Below are positions 8,455 to 16,598 of a stretch of DNA of 40,444 nt, one piece after another. A program made the position numbers and the translations under genes. The notes below the pieces were generated by a model. That model was not told where the DNA came from and made no database searches. It saw nothing but the letters and a program-made list of their open reading frames with translations. Each line of letters begins with the position of its first letter. Positions within the stretch are counted from its first letter, which is position 1. Origin of the DNA: CAZFLD01 sp964519835 (lineage in GTDB: Bacteria; Spirochaetota; Spirochaetia; DSM-27196; CAZFLD01); NCBI GenBank assembly GCA_964519835.1, contig CAZFLD010000035.1:1-40444 (forward strand), written 5' to 3'.

Positions 8455-9873
8455 TTAGATGTCGTAGTACAGCGCAAACTCCCACGGGTGCGGGCGAATG
8501 TCCACCTGCAGAGCTTCGTTGTTGATCTTGTAGTCCACCCAGGTGTCTATAACGTCCTCGGTAAACACGTCGCCTTTGAGCAGGAAGTCGCGGTCCTTAT
8601 CCAGATACTGGATTGCTTCGCGGAGGCTCCCCGGTGTCTGCGGCACCCGTGCAAGCTCCTCGGGCGGCAGGTCGTAGAGGTCCTTGTCGAGCGGCGAGCC
8701 CGGATCGATTTTGTTCTGAATGCCGTCGACCGCCGCCATCACCATCGCGGCAAAGGTGAGGTAGGCGTTACCGCTTGCGTCGGGGCAGCGGAACTCGAAT
8801 CGCTTTGCCTTCTCCGACGTCGAGTACATCGGGATACGTACCGCGGCGGAACGGTTGCGTGACGAGTAGGCCAAGTTGACGGGGGCCTCGAAGCCCGGAA
8901 CCAGTCGCTTGTAGCTGTTGGTGGTCGGATTACTAAAGGCCAAGACGGCCGGCGCGTGCTTCAAGAGACCGCCGATGGCATAAAGCGCAGTCTCCGAGAG
9001 CCCGGCGTACCCGGAACCGTAAAACTGGTTCTTGCCGTCCTTCCAGAACGACATGTGGGTGTGCATGCCGCTTCCGTTGTCGTTCCAAAGCGGCTTTGGC
9101 ATAAATGTCGCACTCTTTCCGTACTTTCTGGCGACGTTTTTGACAATGTACTTGTACTTCAAGAGGTTGTCGGCCATCTGGACAAGCGGGCCAAAACGCA
9201 TGTCGATCTCACACTGACCGCCCGTGGCAACCTCGTGGTGCTGCGCTTCAACTTTTACGCCGATGCTCTCGAGGATAATCATCATCTCCGAGCGAATGTC
9301 TTGCATGCTGTCCGTGGGTGGAACAGGGAAGTAGCCCTCTTTGTAGCGAGGTTTATAACCGAGGTTTGGGCCCTCCTCACGACCGGAGTTCCACCGGCCT
9401 TCCACCGAGTCCACAAAGTAGTAGCCGGAGTGCTCGTTTTGGTCGAATCGAATGTCGTCGAAGATAAAAAACTCTGCTTCCGGGCCAAAAAAGGCGGTGT
9501 CCGCAATGCCCGTCGACTTTAGGTACGCGTCGGCCTTGCGTGCGATGTTTCGCGGGTCGCGAGTGTAATCTTCACCGGTAATAGGGTCGCAGATGTTGCA
9601 GATCATGATCACGGTCTTAAACTGCGCGAAGGGATCGATAAACGCGCTCTCGGGCACGGGCTTCACGAGCATGTCCGACTCGTTGATCGTTTGCCACCCG
9701 CGAATGCTTGAACCGTCGAATCCGAGACCGTTTTTAATGGCCTCTTCGTCGATTTCACCGACAGGAACCGAGAAGTGCTGCCAGATTCCGGGAAAGTCCA
9801 TAAATCGCAGGTCAACCACCTGGACCTTCTCTTTTTCGATGAGAGAAAGAACATCCTTAGCCGTCATACTCAT
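8455..9873 (-). CDS. glnA: Glutamine synthetase, type I
   Basis: ATP-dependent ligation of ammonia to glutamate; normally a cytoplasmic dodecamer. The 472-residue protein has the usual GSI blocks: GFDGSSIRGW near the N-terminus, FFGPEAEFFIFD, NDNGSGMHTHMS, and the NRSAAVRIP region. Tyr400 in DLYDLPPEE sits where the adenylylated tyrosine of E. coli GlnA (Y397) is found, so it is of the GSI-beta kind and may be controlled by adenylylation. The ATG at 9873 is set by an excellent AAGGAG six bases upstream. No PII or adenylyltransferase gene is in the window. Ammonia released by the diaminopropionate lyase nearby could be assimilated here (inference). Confidence 0.97.
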   Translation of the reverse strand: MSMTAKDVLSLIEKEKVQVVDLRFMDFPGIWQHFSVPVGEIDEEAIKNGLGFDGSSIRGWQTINESDMLVKPVPESAFIDPFAQFKTVIMICNICDPITGEDYTRDPRNIARKADAYLKSTGIADTAFFGPEAEFFIFDDIRFDQNEHSGYYFVDSVEGRWNSGREEGPNLGYKPRYKEGYFPVPPTDSMQDIRSEMMIILESIGVKVEAQHHEVATGGQCEIDMRFGPLVQMADNLLKYKYIVKNVARKYGKSATFMPKPLWNDNGSGMHTHMSFWKDGKNQFYGSGYAGLSETALYAIGGLLKHAPAVLAFSNPTTNSYKRLVPGFEAPVNLAYSSRNRSAAVRIPMYSTSEKAKRFEFRCPDASGNAYLTFAAMVMAAVDGIQNKIDPGSPLDKDLYDLPPEELARVPQTPGSLREAIQYLDKDRDFLLKGDVFTEDVIDTWVDYKINNEALQVDIRPHPWEFALYYDI

Positions 9874-9967
9874 TTGTACTCCTTGTAACAATTGCGTTTC
9901 TAACGAACAAAAAGGCCAACCAAGCCACTCTAGGCCCGGGACCCGCCTTCCGTTCGAGATTTTCCTA

Positions 9968-9997
9968 ACGCTAAGATAGCAACTTCCGTGCCGGCAA
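9968..9997 (-). promoter_or_regulatory. Candidate glnA promoter
   Basis: On the minus strand TTGCCG (9992-9997), an 18-base spacer and TAGCGT (9968-9973). It would give a leader of roughly 88 bases. The match is moderate and other hexamers are possible. Confidence 0.3.
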
Positions 9998-10108
9998 ACT
10001 CACGTGGGTTGAACGGCGAAGCCGGTTGTCTAAATAAATACCGGGAAGCGAATTACATCTCCGCATCGTGCAGCGGTCCGGTTCCGCGAACTCGTAGCGC
10101 GGTCGATA

Positions 10109-10126
10109 TCCTACGCATAGGTAGGA
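10109..10126. promoter_or_regulatory. Operator-like inverted repeat between glnA and pepT
   Basis: TCCTAC (10109-10114) and GTAGGA (10121-10126) are separated by 6 bases, about 50 bases upstream of the pepT -35 box. It could bind a dimeric regulator, but the arms are short enough to arise by chance. Confidence 0.3.
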
Positions 10127-10176
10127 AGACGTTTTCTATCCCACGCGAATGTAATCGGACTCGCCACTCCCTTGGT

Positions 10177-10205
10177 TTGACCGCGTTCGCCGCCGGGCCT
10201 ATTAT
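10177..10205 (+). promoter_or_regulatory. Strong sigma-70 promoter of pepT
   Basis: TTGACC (10177-10182), a 17-base spacer and TATTAT (10200-10205). It predicts a leader of about 38 bases before the ATG at 10250. Confidence 0.75.
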
Positions 10206-10249
10206 GCAGAAGACGTCGTAAGGCGAACACCCGACCAAAGGCAAAAACG

Positions 10250-11545
10250 ATGCAAAGCTTGATAGAAGATCAGGAATGGTTCGAACAGGACGTGCTCGAA
10301 CGATTTCTTCGCTACGTAAGGGTCCACACCACGTCCGACCGACACGGTACGGAGGCGCCGACTACCGCGCGGCAGTGGAACTTGACTCGGATGCTCGAAT
10401 CCGAGTTGCGCGACTTGGGAGTGAAGGACGTAACGGTCGATAAGCGTGGCTACCTCGTCGCACGCTTGCCCGCTACGGGCGGACCCACGGCCGGCACAAG
10501 CGCCGGTGCGGACGACGACGCAATCGCCGCCCCGGTCATCGGGTACATGGCTCACGTCGACACAACGGAGGACTACGCCGGCGAAAACGTAAACCCGCAG
10601 GTCCACCGGAACTACGACGGCGGTGTGATTGCTGTCGGCAGCCTCCGGCTCGACCCGACGGAGTTTCCCGATCTCCTCGAATACAAGGGCGAAACGGTCA
10701 TTACAACCGACGGCTCCACTCTCCTCGGTGCCGATGACAAAGCCGGTGTGGCCGAAATCATGACGGCGGTCGGCTATCTACTTGCTCATCCCGAAATCCC
10801 ACGGCCGGTTATCGAAGTCATCTTTACTCCCGACGAAGAGACCGGAAAAGGGATGGATCGATTTCCCCTGCAACGTATCCGGAGCACCTACTGCTACACG
10901 GTGGACGGTGGTGATGAAGGCACGATCGAAGCGGAGAGCTTTACCGCCTATAAGGCCACCCTCGAATTCGAAGGCGTCATGATCCACCCCGGCACTGCTC
11001 GCGGCAAAATGGTAAACGCCGCTCGTATGGCGGCGGCATTTGTCGCCATGCTGCCGCGGTCCGAGAGCCCCGAGGCTACCGATGGACGCTACGGCTTCTA
11101 CCATCCGCTTCGTCTGTCCGGATCGGGGGAGTCGGCACTGGTCGAGGTCCTCATCCGTGACTTCGAATCGGATCTTGTGGAGCAACGAGTCGCGGCGGTA
11201 CACGCCTTTGCCGATGCCGTCCGCGCGTCGTTCCCCGGCGGCAAGGTTACCGCGAGCGTCGAGAAGCAATATCGGAACATGTACGATCGTATCGCTGAGG
11301 AACCGGATGGGCTCGACCTCCTGGCGAAGGCGGTCCAAGCAACGGGTATTGAGCCGGTGTTTCACTCGATTCGCGGCGGTACCGACGGATCGCGTCTGAC
11401 TGAGATGGGCATTCCCACGCCGAACCTGTTTGCAGGCGGCCACAACATGCACGGCAGATTTGAGTGGGTGGCCCTGCGCAGTATGGTCCGAGCCGCAAAG
11501 ACCCTCGTGAACCTCGCCGAGCTGTGGACATTCACACGCGGCTAA
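10250..11545 (+). CDS. pepT: Peptidase T (aminotripeptidase, M20B)
   Basis: Cytoplasmic di-zinc exopeptidase that removes N-terminal residues from tripeptides. The 431-residue protein shows the metal and catalytic motifs in order: AHVDTT (His102, Asp104), GADDKAG (bridging Asp162), TPDEETG (catalytic Glu196, metal Glu197), TVDGGDEG (Asp219) and GGHNMHG (His398). Residues about 74-95 are a Gly/Ala/Thr/Asp-rich loop just before the first metal strand, roughly 12 residues longer than in E. coli PepT. The ATG at 10250 follows an AAAGGC-type ribosome site. It stands alone between glnA and the FecR-domain gene, so it is probably monocistronic. Confidence 0.95.
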   Translation: MQSLIEDQEWFEQDVLERFLRYVRVHTTSDRHGTEAPTTARQWNLTRMLESELRDLGVKDVTVDKRGYLVARLPATGGPTAGTSAGADDDAIAAPVIGYMAHVDTTEDYAGENVNPQVHRNYDGGVIAVGSLRLDPTEFPDLLEYKGETVITTDGSTLLGADDKAGVAEIMTAVGYLLAHPEIPRPVIEVIFTPDEETGKGMDRFPLQRIRSTYCYTVDGGDEGTIEAESFTAYKATLEFEGVMIHPGTARGKMVNAARMAAAFVAMLPRSESPEATDGRYGFYHPLRLSGSGESALVEVLIRDFESDLVEQRVAAVHAFADAVRASFPGGKVTASVEKQYRNMYDRIAEEPDGLDLLAKAVQATGIEPVFHSIRGGTDGSRLTEMGIPTPNLFAGGHNMHGRFEWVALRSMVRAAKTLVNLAELWTFTRG

Positions 11546-11596
11546 GCACCCGAATCTCGCCGGCCATCCAAACCGGACCGGCCGCCGGCACCCAGA

Positions 11597-11629
11597 GAAC
11601 CGCCGGAGGACCGCCGGAGAACCGCCGGA
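11597..11629 (+). repeat. Three 11-bp direct repeats abutting a promoter
   Basis: GAACCGCCGGA, GGACCGCCGGA and GAACCGCCGGA follow each other with no gap at 11597, 11608 and 11619. The period is about one helical turn, and the third copy runs into the -35 region of the next gene. The placement suits a regulator-binding array. Confidence 0.75.
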
Positions 11630-11654
11630 CATCTGTAGAGTACGGCGGTATACT
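11626..11654 (+). promoter_or_regulatory. Promoter of the FecR-domain gene
   Basis: CGGACA (11626-11631; last four bases match consensus), 17 bases, then TATACT (11649-11654). The leader would be about 15 bases and includes the GGGGGAAG ribosome site. Confidence 0.5.
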
Positions 11655-11675
11655 TCGGAGTGAATTGGGGGAAGT

Positions 11676-12959
11676 ATGATGTGTAAGCGCGTATTGTTGT
11701 CGGTGCTATTTGTTGTGATGTCCGTGGCTCTCTTCGCGGGCGGCGGTCCCGAACGGGACCCGGAGCCGACGCCCCAACCGACGCAGCCGGAACCCGAGCC
11801 CGAGCCAACCCCACCCGACCAGGATCGTTCCCCGAGCGATCAATCGGAATCGTCGCGTGAAACAAGTCCCGCCGGTTCGGCTGCCGCCAATAACACAATC
11901 GGCACCTTGGTCTACTTCGACGGCCGAGTCGACCTACAGCGGGAAGGCGTCTACATGACCGGCGATTCGGTGGACTTCGGCCTCGAGATCAACAACTACG
12001 ATTTAGTTGCCACACACGCCACGTCGTACGCGGAGGTGGAGCTATCCACGCCGGCGGCCCCCGGGGTGTCGGTGTCGATCGAGGAAAACACCGCGTTCTA
12101 CTTCGAGATTGCGGAAGTCGGCGGCACGCCGCAGACCGATTTTTCCTTGCTCTCGGGCAGTATCTCCTTCCGAGTTGCCCAAATAACCGGAAACGGTCGC
12201 CTCAACGTGCGGACGGACTCGGCCGTCTTAGGGGTGCGCGGCACCGACTTCAAAGTCGACTCGGCGCCCGACGGCTCGCTCCTTGTGAGTGTCACCCAAG
12301 GGCGTGTTGCCGTGGCGGATGCGGAGGGAGAAGAGCTGCTTGTGGAGCCGGGCAGGGTCGCCCAGAAGCTTGCCGACGGCACACTCGAGGCTATCCCCGT
12401 CTCCCTGTCCGATGTAGAGACGTTTCGGGAAAACTGGTACTCGGACCGCATCGAGGCGTTTCGAGGAAACGCCCTCTCGGCCATCCGTTTTTACGCGAAC
12501 CTCTACCAGGAGCAAATGGAGCGGTTTGTGGATGCCTACGACCGCATGATGGGGAATCGTGAGATCCTCAATCGGTGGGATAGCCTGTACCTGGACGGAC
12601 GTCGTCCGGGGACGGCGCAACGGCTACGGGACAATCGGGAAATGGGCCCGGCGCTCCTTGCCGTACGACAAACGCTTGTTATCTTCGAGCGTGTCTACTA
12701 TCGACTCGTTCAACTCCAGGATCTTCACGACAACGAGGGGCTTGGTCGCGGCTCAGTCTCCTCAGGCTACTCGACAACGGCGTTTTTCCGAGATTTCGAG
12801 GAGGATGCGCGCAGCCTGAACACAATGATGGCGAGGGTGCGCCATGCCTATGATTTGTACGCATACGTGAACCCGGATTCGCCGCTGCGCGACCTTTTTG
12901 GGGATGGGGACGACGGCGATTTCTTCACCGATCCGGACAACTTTTTCGGCGGCAGTTAA
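11676..12959 (+). CDS. Exported FecR-domain protein
   Basis: A 427-residue protein with a signal peptide (about 1-21), then a Pro/Glu/Thr/Ser-rich linker to about residue 70. A FecR-type domain follows: a TLVYFDGRVDL strand, the core LNVRTDSAVLGVRGTDFKVD, then a VSVTQGRVAVADAEGEELLVEPG beta repeat split over about 200-225. The C-terminal half is helical and Arg/Tyr-rich and ends in an Asp/Phe-rich tail. In classical iron transport FecR is an inner-membrane anti-sigma protein, but here no TM segment follows the signal and no FecI sigma factor or TonB receptor is adjacent. It more likely belongs to the stand-alone exported FecR proteins of unknown role. The first of two consecutive ATGs (11676) follows a strong GGGGGAAG site. 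Confidence 0.8.
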   Translation: MMCKRVLLSVLFVVMSVALFAGGGPERDPEPTPQPTQPEPEPEPTPPDQDRSPSDQSESSRETSPAGSAAANNTIGTLVYFDGRVDLQREGVYMTGDSVDFGLEINNYDLVATHATSYAEVELSTPAAPGVSVSIEENTAFYFEIAEVGGTPQTDFSLLSGSISFRVAQITGNGRLNVRTDSAVLGVRGTDFKVDSAPDGSLLVSVTQGRVAVADAEGEELLVEPGRVAQKLADGTLEAIPVSLSDVETFRENWYSDRIEAFRGNALSAIRFYANLYQEQMERFVDAYDRMMGNREILNRWDSLYLDGRRPGTAQRLRDNREMGPALLAVRQTLVIFERVYYRLVQLQDLHDNEGLGRGSVSSGYSTTAFFRDFEEDARSLNTMMARVRHAYDLYAYVNPDSPLRDLFGDGDDGDFFTDPDNFFGGS

Positions 12960-12984
12960 GACACCTCGGCCCGAGCCCGGGAAC

Positions 12985-14139
12985 CTATTCGGCGGCCCGC
13001 ACGGACGTCGCGCCGCCCAGGTACACGCGTGGCACCCGCTTGCTGACCGCGCACGTGATTTCGTACGAGATTGTGCCGGCCAAGTCTGCAAGCTCTGCCG
13101 CGGTGGGGGCGACGCCGCCACCGTCGAAGAGCACCACCTCGTCGTAGCGCCGCGCCTTGAGCGTCGGGCCCAGGTCGATCATCAGCTGGTCCATGCACAC
13201 TCTGCCCACCACCGGATACCGCGCCCCGTCGACGGCGACCCAGGCCTTGTTGGAAAGCGCGCGAAAGTATCCGTCGCCGTAGCCCACCGGAACCGTGCCG
13301 ATATATGTTTCCCGCGTTGTTACGTGGGTGCGCCCGTAGGAGATCGATGTGCCGGGTCGCACGCGCTTGATAAACACCAGCTCCGACCGGAGCTGCATCA
13401 CGGGCTCCAAATCCGGTAGCTTTATCGGAGGATACCCGTAGGCTGCAATGCCGGGCCTCACCATCGTAAAGCCGGCCTCGGCAAGCGCGAGGCCCGCCGA
13501 GTTCGACGCATGAATCTCAACTCGTTCGAGAAGTCCTCCCTGCTTTTTCCGTACTTGTGTAACGGCTTGTTCAAATCGATCGAGTTGCAGCCGGGTGAAC
13601 TCGATATCCTGGTCTGCGGCGGCAAAGTGGGTCGATATTCCTTCGACCCTGAGCTCCCGCATCGCCCCTACCGCCTCGATCAAAAAGGGCAGCGCCTGCG
13701 GGGCACAACCGATCCGTCCCATGCCGGTATCAACTTTGATGTGAATGGGCATAGGCTCTTTTCGGGCGGAGTTTGCTACCGCCTTCGCCAGGAGCCCGGC
13801 AAACTCGATGTCACACACCATTGGGGTTATCTCGTGAGCGATGATGTCGGGGAACTCGCGAGGGTGGGGAAGGCTGTACAACAGGATTTTTGTCGCCTGG
13901 TCGACACCGCCGGCACGGATAGCGGCCGCCTCGTCGACCGTGGCAACGGCCAGATATTCAACGCCTTTGTCACGGGCGGCCCGGGCTACGGCTTCGATTC
14001 CGTGGCCGTAGGCGTCGGCTTTTACCGCCAGGCAGATCTTTGGTGATGCAAATCCCTGTTTTGTAGATATATATGTCCGTATCGACGCGATGTTGGCACG
14101 CAGCCGACCTAGATCAATTATTGCCCGCGTTGATCGCAT
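12985..14139 (-). CDS. alr: Alanine racemase
   Basis: PLP enzyme that makes D-alanine for peptidoglycan. In the 384-residue protein Lys40 in AVKADAYGHG holds PLP and Tyr268 in SISYGRTHV is the second catalytic base. HASNSAG, GIAAYGYPP and CMDQLMIDLG are the other family blocks. Length fits the family (360-390 aa). The ATG at 14139 is chosen over an upstream in-frame start because it begins the beta/alpha barrel and has an AAAGGAG site. It converges on the FecR-domain gene (25 bases between stops) and is divergent from the LamG-like lipoprotein, with interlocking promoters. Confidence 0.95.
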   Translation of the reverse strand: MRSTRAIIDLGRLRANIASIRTYISTKQGFASPKICLAVKADAYGHGIEAVARAARDKGVEYLAVATVDEAAAIRAGGVDQATKILLYSLPHPREFPDIIAHEITPMVCDIEFAGLLAKAVANSARKEPMPIHIKVDTGMGRIGCAPQALPFLIEAVGAMRELRVEGISTHFAAADQDIEFTRLQLDRFEQAVTQVRKKQGGLLERVEIHASNSAGLALAEAGFTMVRPGIAAYGYPPIKLPDLEPVMQLRSELVFIKRVRPGTSISYGRTHVTTRETYIGTVPVGYGDGYFRALSNKAWVAVDGARYPVVGRVCMDQLMIDLGPTLKARRYDEVVLFDGGGVAPTAAELADLAGTISYEITCAVSKRVPRVYLGGATSVRAAE

Positions 14140-14155
14140 TGGATCTCCGTCTCCT

Positions 14156-14183
14156 TTGATTTTGTCGCTTCCCGTGGTACCAT
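14156..14183 (+). promoter_or_regulatory. Promoter of the lipoprotein at 14192 (leaderless)
   Basis: TTGATT (14156-14161), a 16-base spacer and TACCAT (14178-14183). The -10 box ends 8 bases before the ATG, so the transcript should start at or within two bases of it. Confidence 0.55.
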
Positions 14184-14203
14184 TTAGAAGGATGAGTGTG
14201 CAA
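14174..14203 (-). promoter_or_regulatory. Candidate alr promoter overlapping the divergent one
   Basis: On the minus strand TTGCAC (14198-14203), 18 bases, TACCAC (14174-14179). Its -10 box overlaps the -10 box of the plus-strand promoter at the central GGTACC, so the two polymerases could not bind at once. Confidence 0.4.
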
Positions 14204-16531
14204 CGGCGCCGGCCACCAGTGTATCTTCTCGCCGTAGTCGTTTGTTCGGCTGTAATCGTCGCCGGATGTAGCGATAGCTCTCTCCTCTTTCCGCGGATCG
14301 AACAGCCTTCGGAGGCGCGCGTCGACTCCGTTGAACAGGGATCGGTCCTAACTATGGGCGACGTCATCAACGTGGAGGTCACCTACTCCGACCTGATCGG
14401 CACGGATCAAGACGGCGACGACACCGTACTGGTGGAGATTAGAGATTCTCTCGGGGCGCTCGTGGCGGAGTTTGTCTTCAACGAGGAAGCCATTATCGGC
14501 GCCGAGCAGTCCGCAGGCGGCCCTGCCATGCAGATTTCCCTCTCAGACCTTCCCGGGCTTTCGGCAGGGCGATACCTTGTCACCACCATCCTCTATGACG
14601 GGGACATGCAGGTTGCCACGGGGGAAAGCAGCTTCTTTTATAATCCAACGCCGCTCTTGGTAAGCGCCGTGTCCTCCTTTCCCGCATCTTACTGGCCCGG
14701 GTCGTCGGGTTTGCTGGTGGCGGCGGTCTCTTCGGCACCCGGTTCGGACCCATATCTGCGGTGGACGCTCAGCGGCGAGCTTATTGCCGAAGGCTACTTG
14801 AGCGAGGGGTTGGATCAGGTGCTTATTCGCGCCCCGGAAGCGGAAGGTGTATACCCCGTTATCCTGTCTCTGTACCCGGTAGATCCTTCGGGCTCGGCGG
14901 GTTCTATCGCATCGGACTCGGATGCTCGGTATGCAACCACCCTCAGGCAAAGTGGCGAGGTTGTGGTAACACGAAGCAGGCGCCTGGGCGAAACAGACCT
15001 GGTGCCCGAGGATTCCTACTACTCGCTGTTTCACTTCCTCGGAGACCTGCGGGACGACGGAGCCCGATTTTCCGTCGTGGGGGATAGCGAGCTATCCCGA
15101 TCCGCGCGACTCGTCGGCGATCCCGACTTGCAGATCCGGGGAGACATCTTTGGCTACGCTCTGGACGGCGATGATGGGTTTGCCGTAGACAGCTACCTGA
15201 TCCCCACTCCGGCCGGTTTGGCTAGTTTGGCTGACGTGGCCGCGTCCGCGGAAACGGTAAGCCCCTTTAGCCTCAATCTCCGGATGCTTGTTAGCGACCT
15301 CACAACCGGCGGCAATATCCTGTCTACGACAAGCGCCGACGGGAGCTTTGACTTTGACGTCTCCGTCGACAGTTTTGGAGTCTTGGAGGCATCCTTGGCG
15401 ACGCCTAACGGAGAGTTCTTTTCGAACTCCGGGCTTGTTGCCGTACAGGAGGGTGTTCCGGTTTCGGTAAGCCTTTCGGTTATCCCGGACGGAGACGTGT
15501 TGCACATGATGTGGTTTGTCGACGGCCTCTTTCTCTCGGCCTCGGCCCTTCCGCGGAGCAATCCCGGCGGCCAAGCCGACCAGACCGACCAAGCCACGGA
15601 CCCGACCACCGCCGGCGGGATGTCCAACGAAGCATCCGGTGGCGACCTCTCCGGTGGCGGCGTATCCGATGGAATGCCGAATGGCATGTTTGAGGGGGAG
15701 ACGAGCGCTGACTCATGGGCCGGCCGCGCCGGCATCGCCTACGTCGGTTCCGACGGTGTGGACCCCGGGTTTCGCGGTATCATCGACGAGCTTGGTGTCT
15801 ACTTCCGCGACGCCGGCAGCCGTCCGGCAAGCGACCAAGAGATTTTCTTGCGAGCCATGGAGGACGAGCACGGGCTCTCCCTTGTGTATGCCCAGGGTTT
15901 CGAGCGCCTGGATTTGCCGGAGGAGCTCGTGAGCACCGGCCAGGTGGCAATTCAGTCCTCCCGCCTGACGCTCTACCCCGGCGCCACCGTAACGTTGCCC
16001 GCCTTTTTGTTTGACGGTGACCAGCTTATAGTCGAGGTGGACTTAGACGACGATGCATTTTCCCTTCCCGGCCGATTTGTGTTCTCGGAAGTAGACGACC
16101 GCAATGATGCTGTCGAGGAACCGTTGTTTGTTGCCACAAGCGACGGACGACTTTTTGCGGGGAACGACGCGGACAGCAGCGGAGATCCGGTCGCTACATT
16201 AGAGGACGCAGCAGACATGTACTTGAGAATGACGCGAACGGCAACGGGCCTCGACGTTGCAATGATCGGCGGAATGATCGGCGCCGCGGGAGCGGGAGAC
16301 GTCGAGCCTGTTTCCATGGGCACCACGCTTGATCCGTTTTCCGGTCTGCAACTGCGCATAGAGCATCCCACCGCATTGGAGGTGCCCCTGCACGTCATTT
16401 CGATTCTTGCTCGTCGGGATTCTGATGAGCTCGGGCGCCGGCTGAATCCGTTGGCGGATAACAACAACGACTCACGTCGTGGTGGTGAAAACAACCCCGC
16501 CGCAGATTCGGATGGTACGGGCGCAAACTAG
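14192..16531 (+). CDS. Large lipoprotein with a LamG-like segment
   Basis: A 779-residue lipoprotein. A basic start (QRRR), a hydrophobic stretch and VIVAGC place the lipidated cysteine at residue 26. The protein is rich in Asp, Ser and Gly with many beta-type segments. A segment near 520-535 (AYVGSDGV, then GFRGIIDELGVYF) resembles the end of LamG/concanavalin-like jelly-roll domains that bind sugars or surface ligands. A Gly/Ser/Asn-rich linker lies just before it, near 463-510. The C-terminus is Asn/Asp-rich. The ATG at 14192 is chosen because it starts the signal peptide and has a promoter placed right before it. Exact function is unknown; surface or periplasmic-face attachment is inferred. 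Confidence 0.7.
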   Translation: MSVQRRRPPVYLLAVVVCSAVIVAGCSDSSLLFPRIEQPSEARVDSVEQGSVLTMGDVINVEVTYSDLIGTDQDGDDTVLVEIRDSLGALVAEFVFNEEAIIGAEQSAGGPAMQISLSDLPGLSAGRYLVTTILYDGDMQVATGESSFFYNPTPLLVSAVSSFPASYWPGSSGLLVAAVSSAPGSDPYLRWTLSGELIAEGYLSEGLDQVLIRAPEAEGVYPVILSLYPVDPSGSAGSIASDSDARYATTLRQSGEVVVTRSRRLGETDLVPEDSYYSLFHFLGDLRDDGARFSVVGDSELSRSARLVGDPDLQIRGDIFGYALDGDDGFAVDSYLIPTPAGLASLADVAASAETVSPFSLNLRMLVSDLTTGGNILSTTSADGSFDFDVSVDSFGVLEASLATPNGEFFSNSGLVAVQEGVPVSVSLSVIPDGDVLHMMWFVDGLFLSASALPRSNPGGQADQTDQATDPTTAGGMSNEASGGDLSGGGVSDGMPNGMFEGETSADSWAGRAGIAYVGSDGVDPGFRGIIDELGVYFRDAGSRPASDQEIFLRAMEDEHGLSLVYAQGFERLDLPEELVSTGQVAIQSSRLTLYPGATVTLPAFLFDGDQLIVEVDLDDDAFSLPGRFVFSEVDDRNDAVEEPLFVATSDGRLFAGNDADSSGDPVATLEDAADMYLRMTRTATGLDVAMIGGMIGAAGAGDVEPVSMGTTLDPFSGLQLRIEHPTALEVPLHVISILARRDSDELGRRLNPLADNNNDSRRGGENNPAADSDGTGAN

Positions 16532-16565
16532 TACAAACACGATGGGCGCAAACCAATAATATCGA

Positions 16566-16571
16566 TAGAAT
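16566..16571 (+). promoter_or_regulatory. -10 candidate for the envelope operon
   Basis: TAGAAT lies 27 bases before the ATG at 16599, leaving room for the strong GGAGGG ribosome site. No good -35 hexamer is visible. Confidence 0.3.
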
Positions 16572-16598
16572 GCTTCCAAACCGGTAAAGGAGGGTCCC

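Larger units (their letters stand above)
9874..10249. other. 376-bp divergent intergenic region between glnA and pepT
   Basis: It holds the glnA leader, a candidate glnA promoter near 9968-9997, an inverted repeat at 10109-10126 and the strong pepT promoter. I found no sigma-54 (GG-N10-GC) element placed for glnA and no supported gene. Confidence 0.6.

Noticed and set aside
8237..8525. Small plus-strand open frames after the epimerase gene
   Set aside because: No ribosome site, Arg/Ser-rich composition typical of GC-driven open frames, and overlap with the end of glnA.
9874..9990. Sigma-54 promoter for glnA
   Set aside because: TGGC-like bases occur but no GG-N10-GC pair with proper flanks is present.
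9988..10221. 77-codon open frame between glnA and pepT
   Set aside because: It runs through the pepT promoter, has no ribosome site and no protein-like pattern.
12960..12984. Possible terminator between the FecR-domain and alr genes
   Set aside because: The 25-base gap holds no stem of useful length and no T-run.
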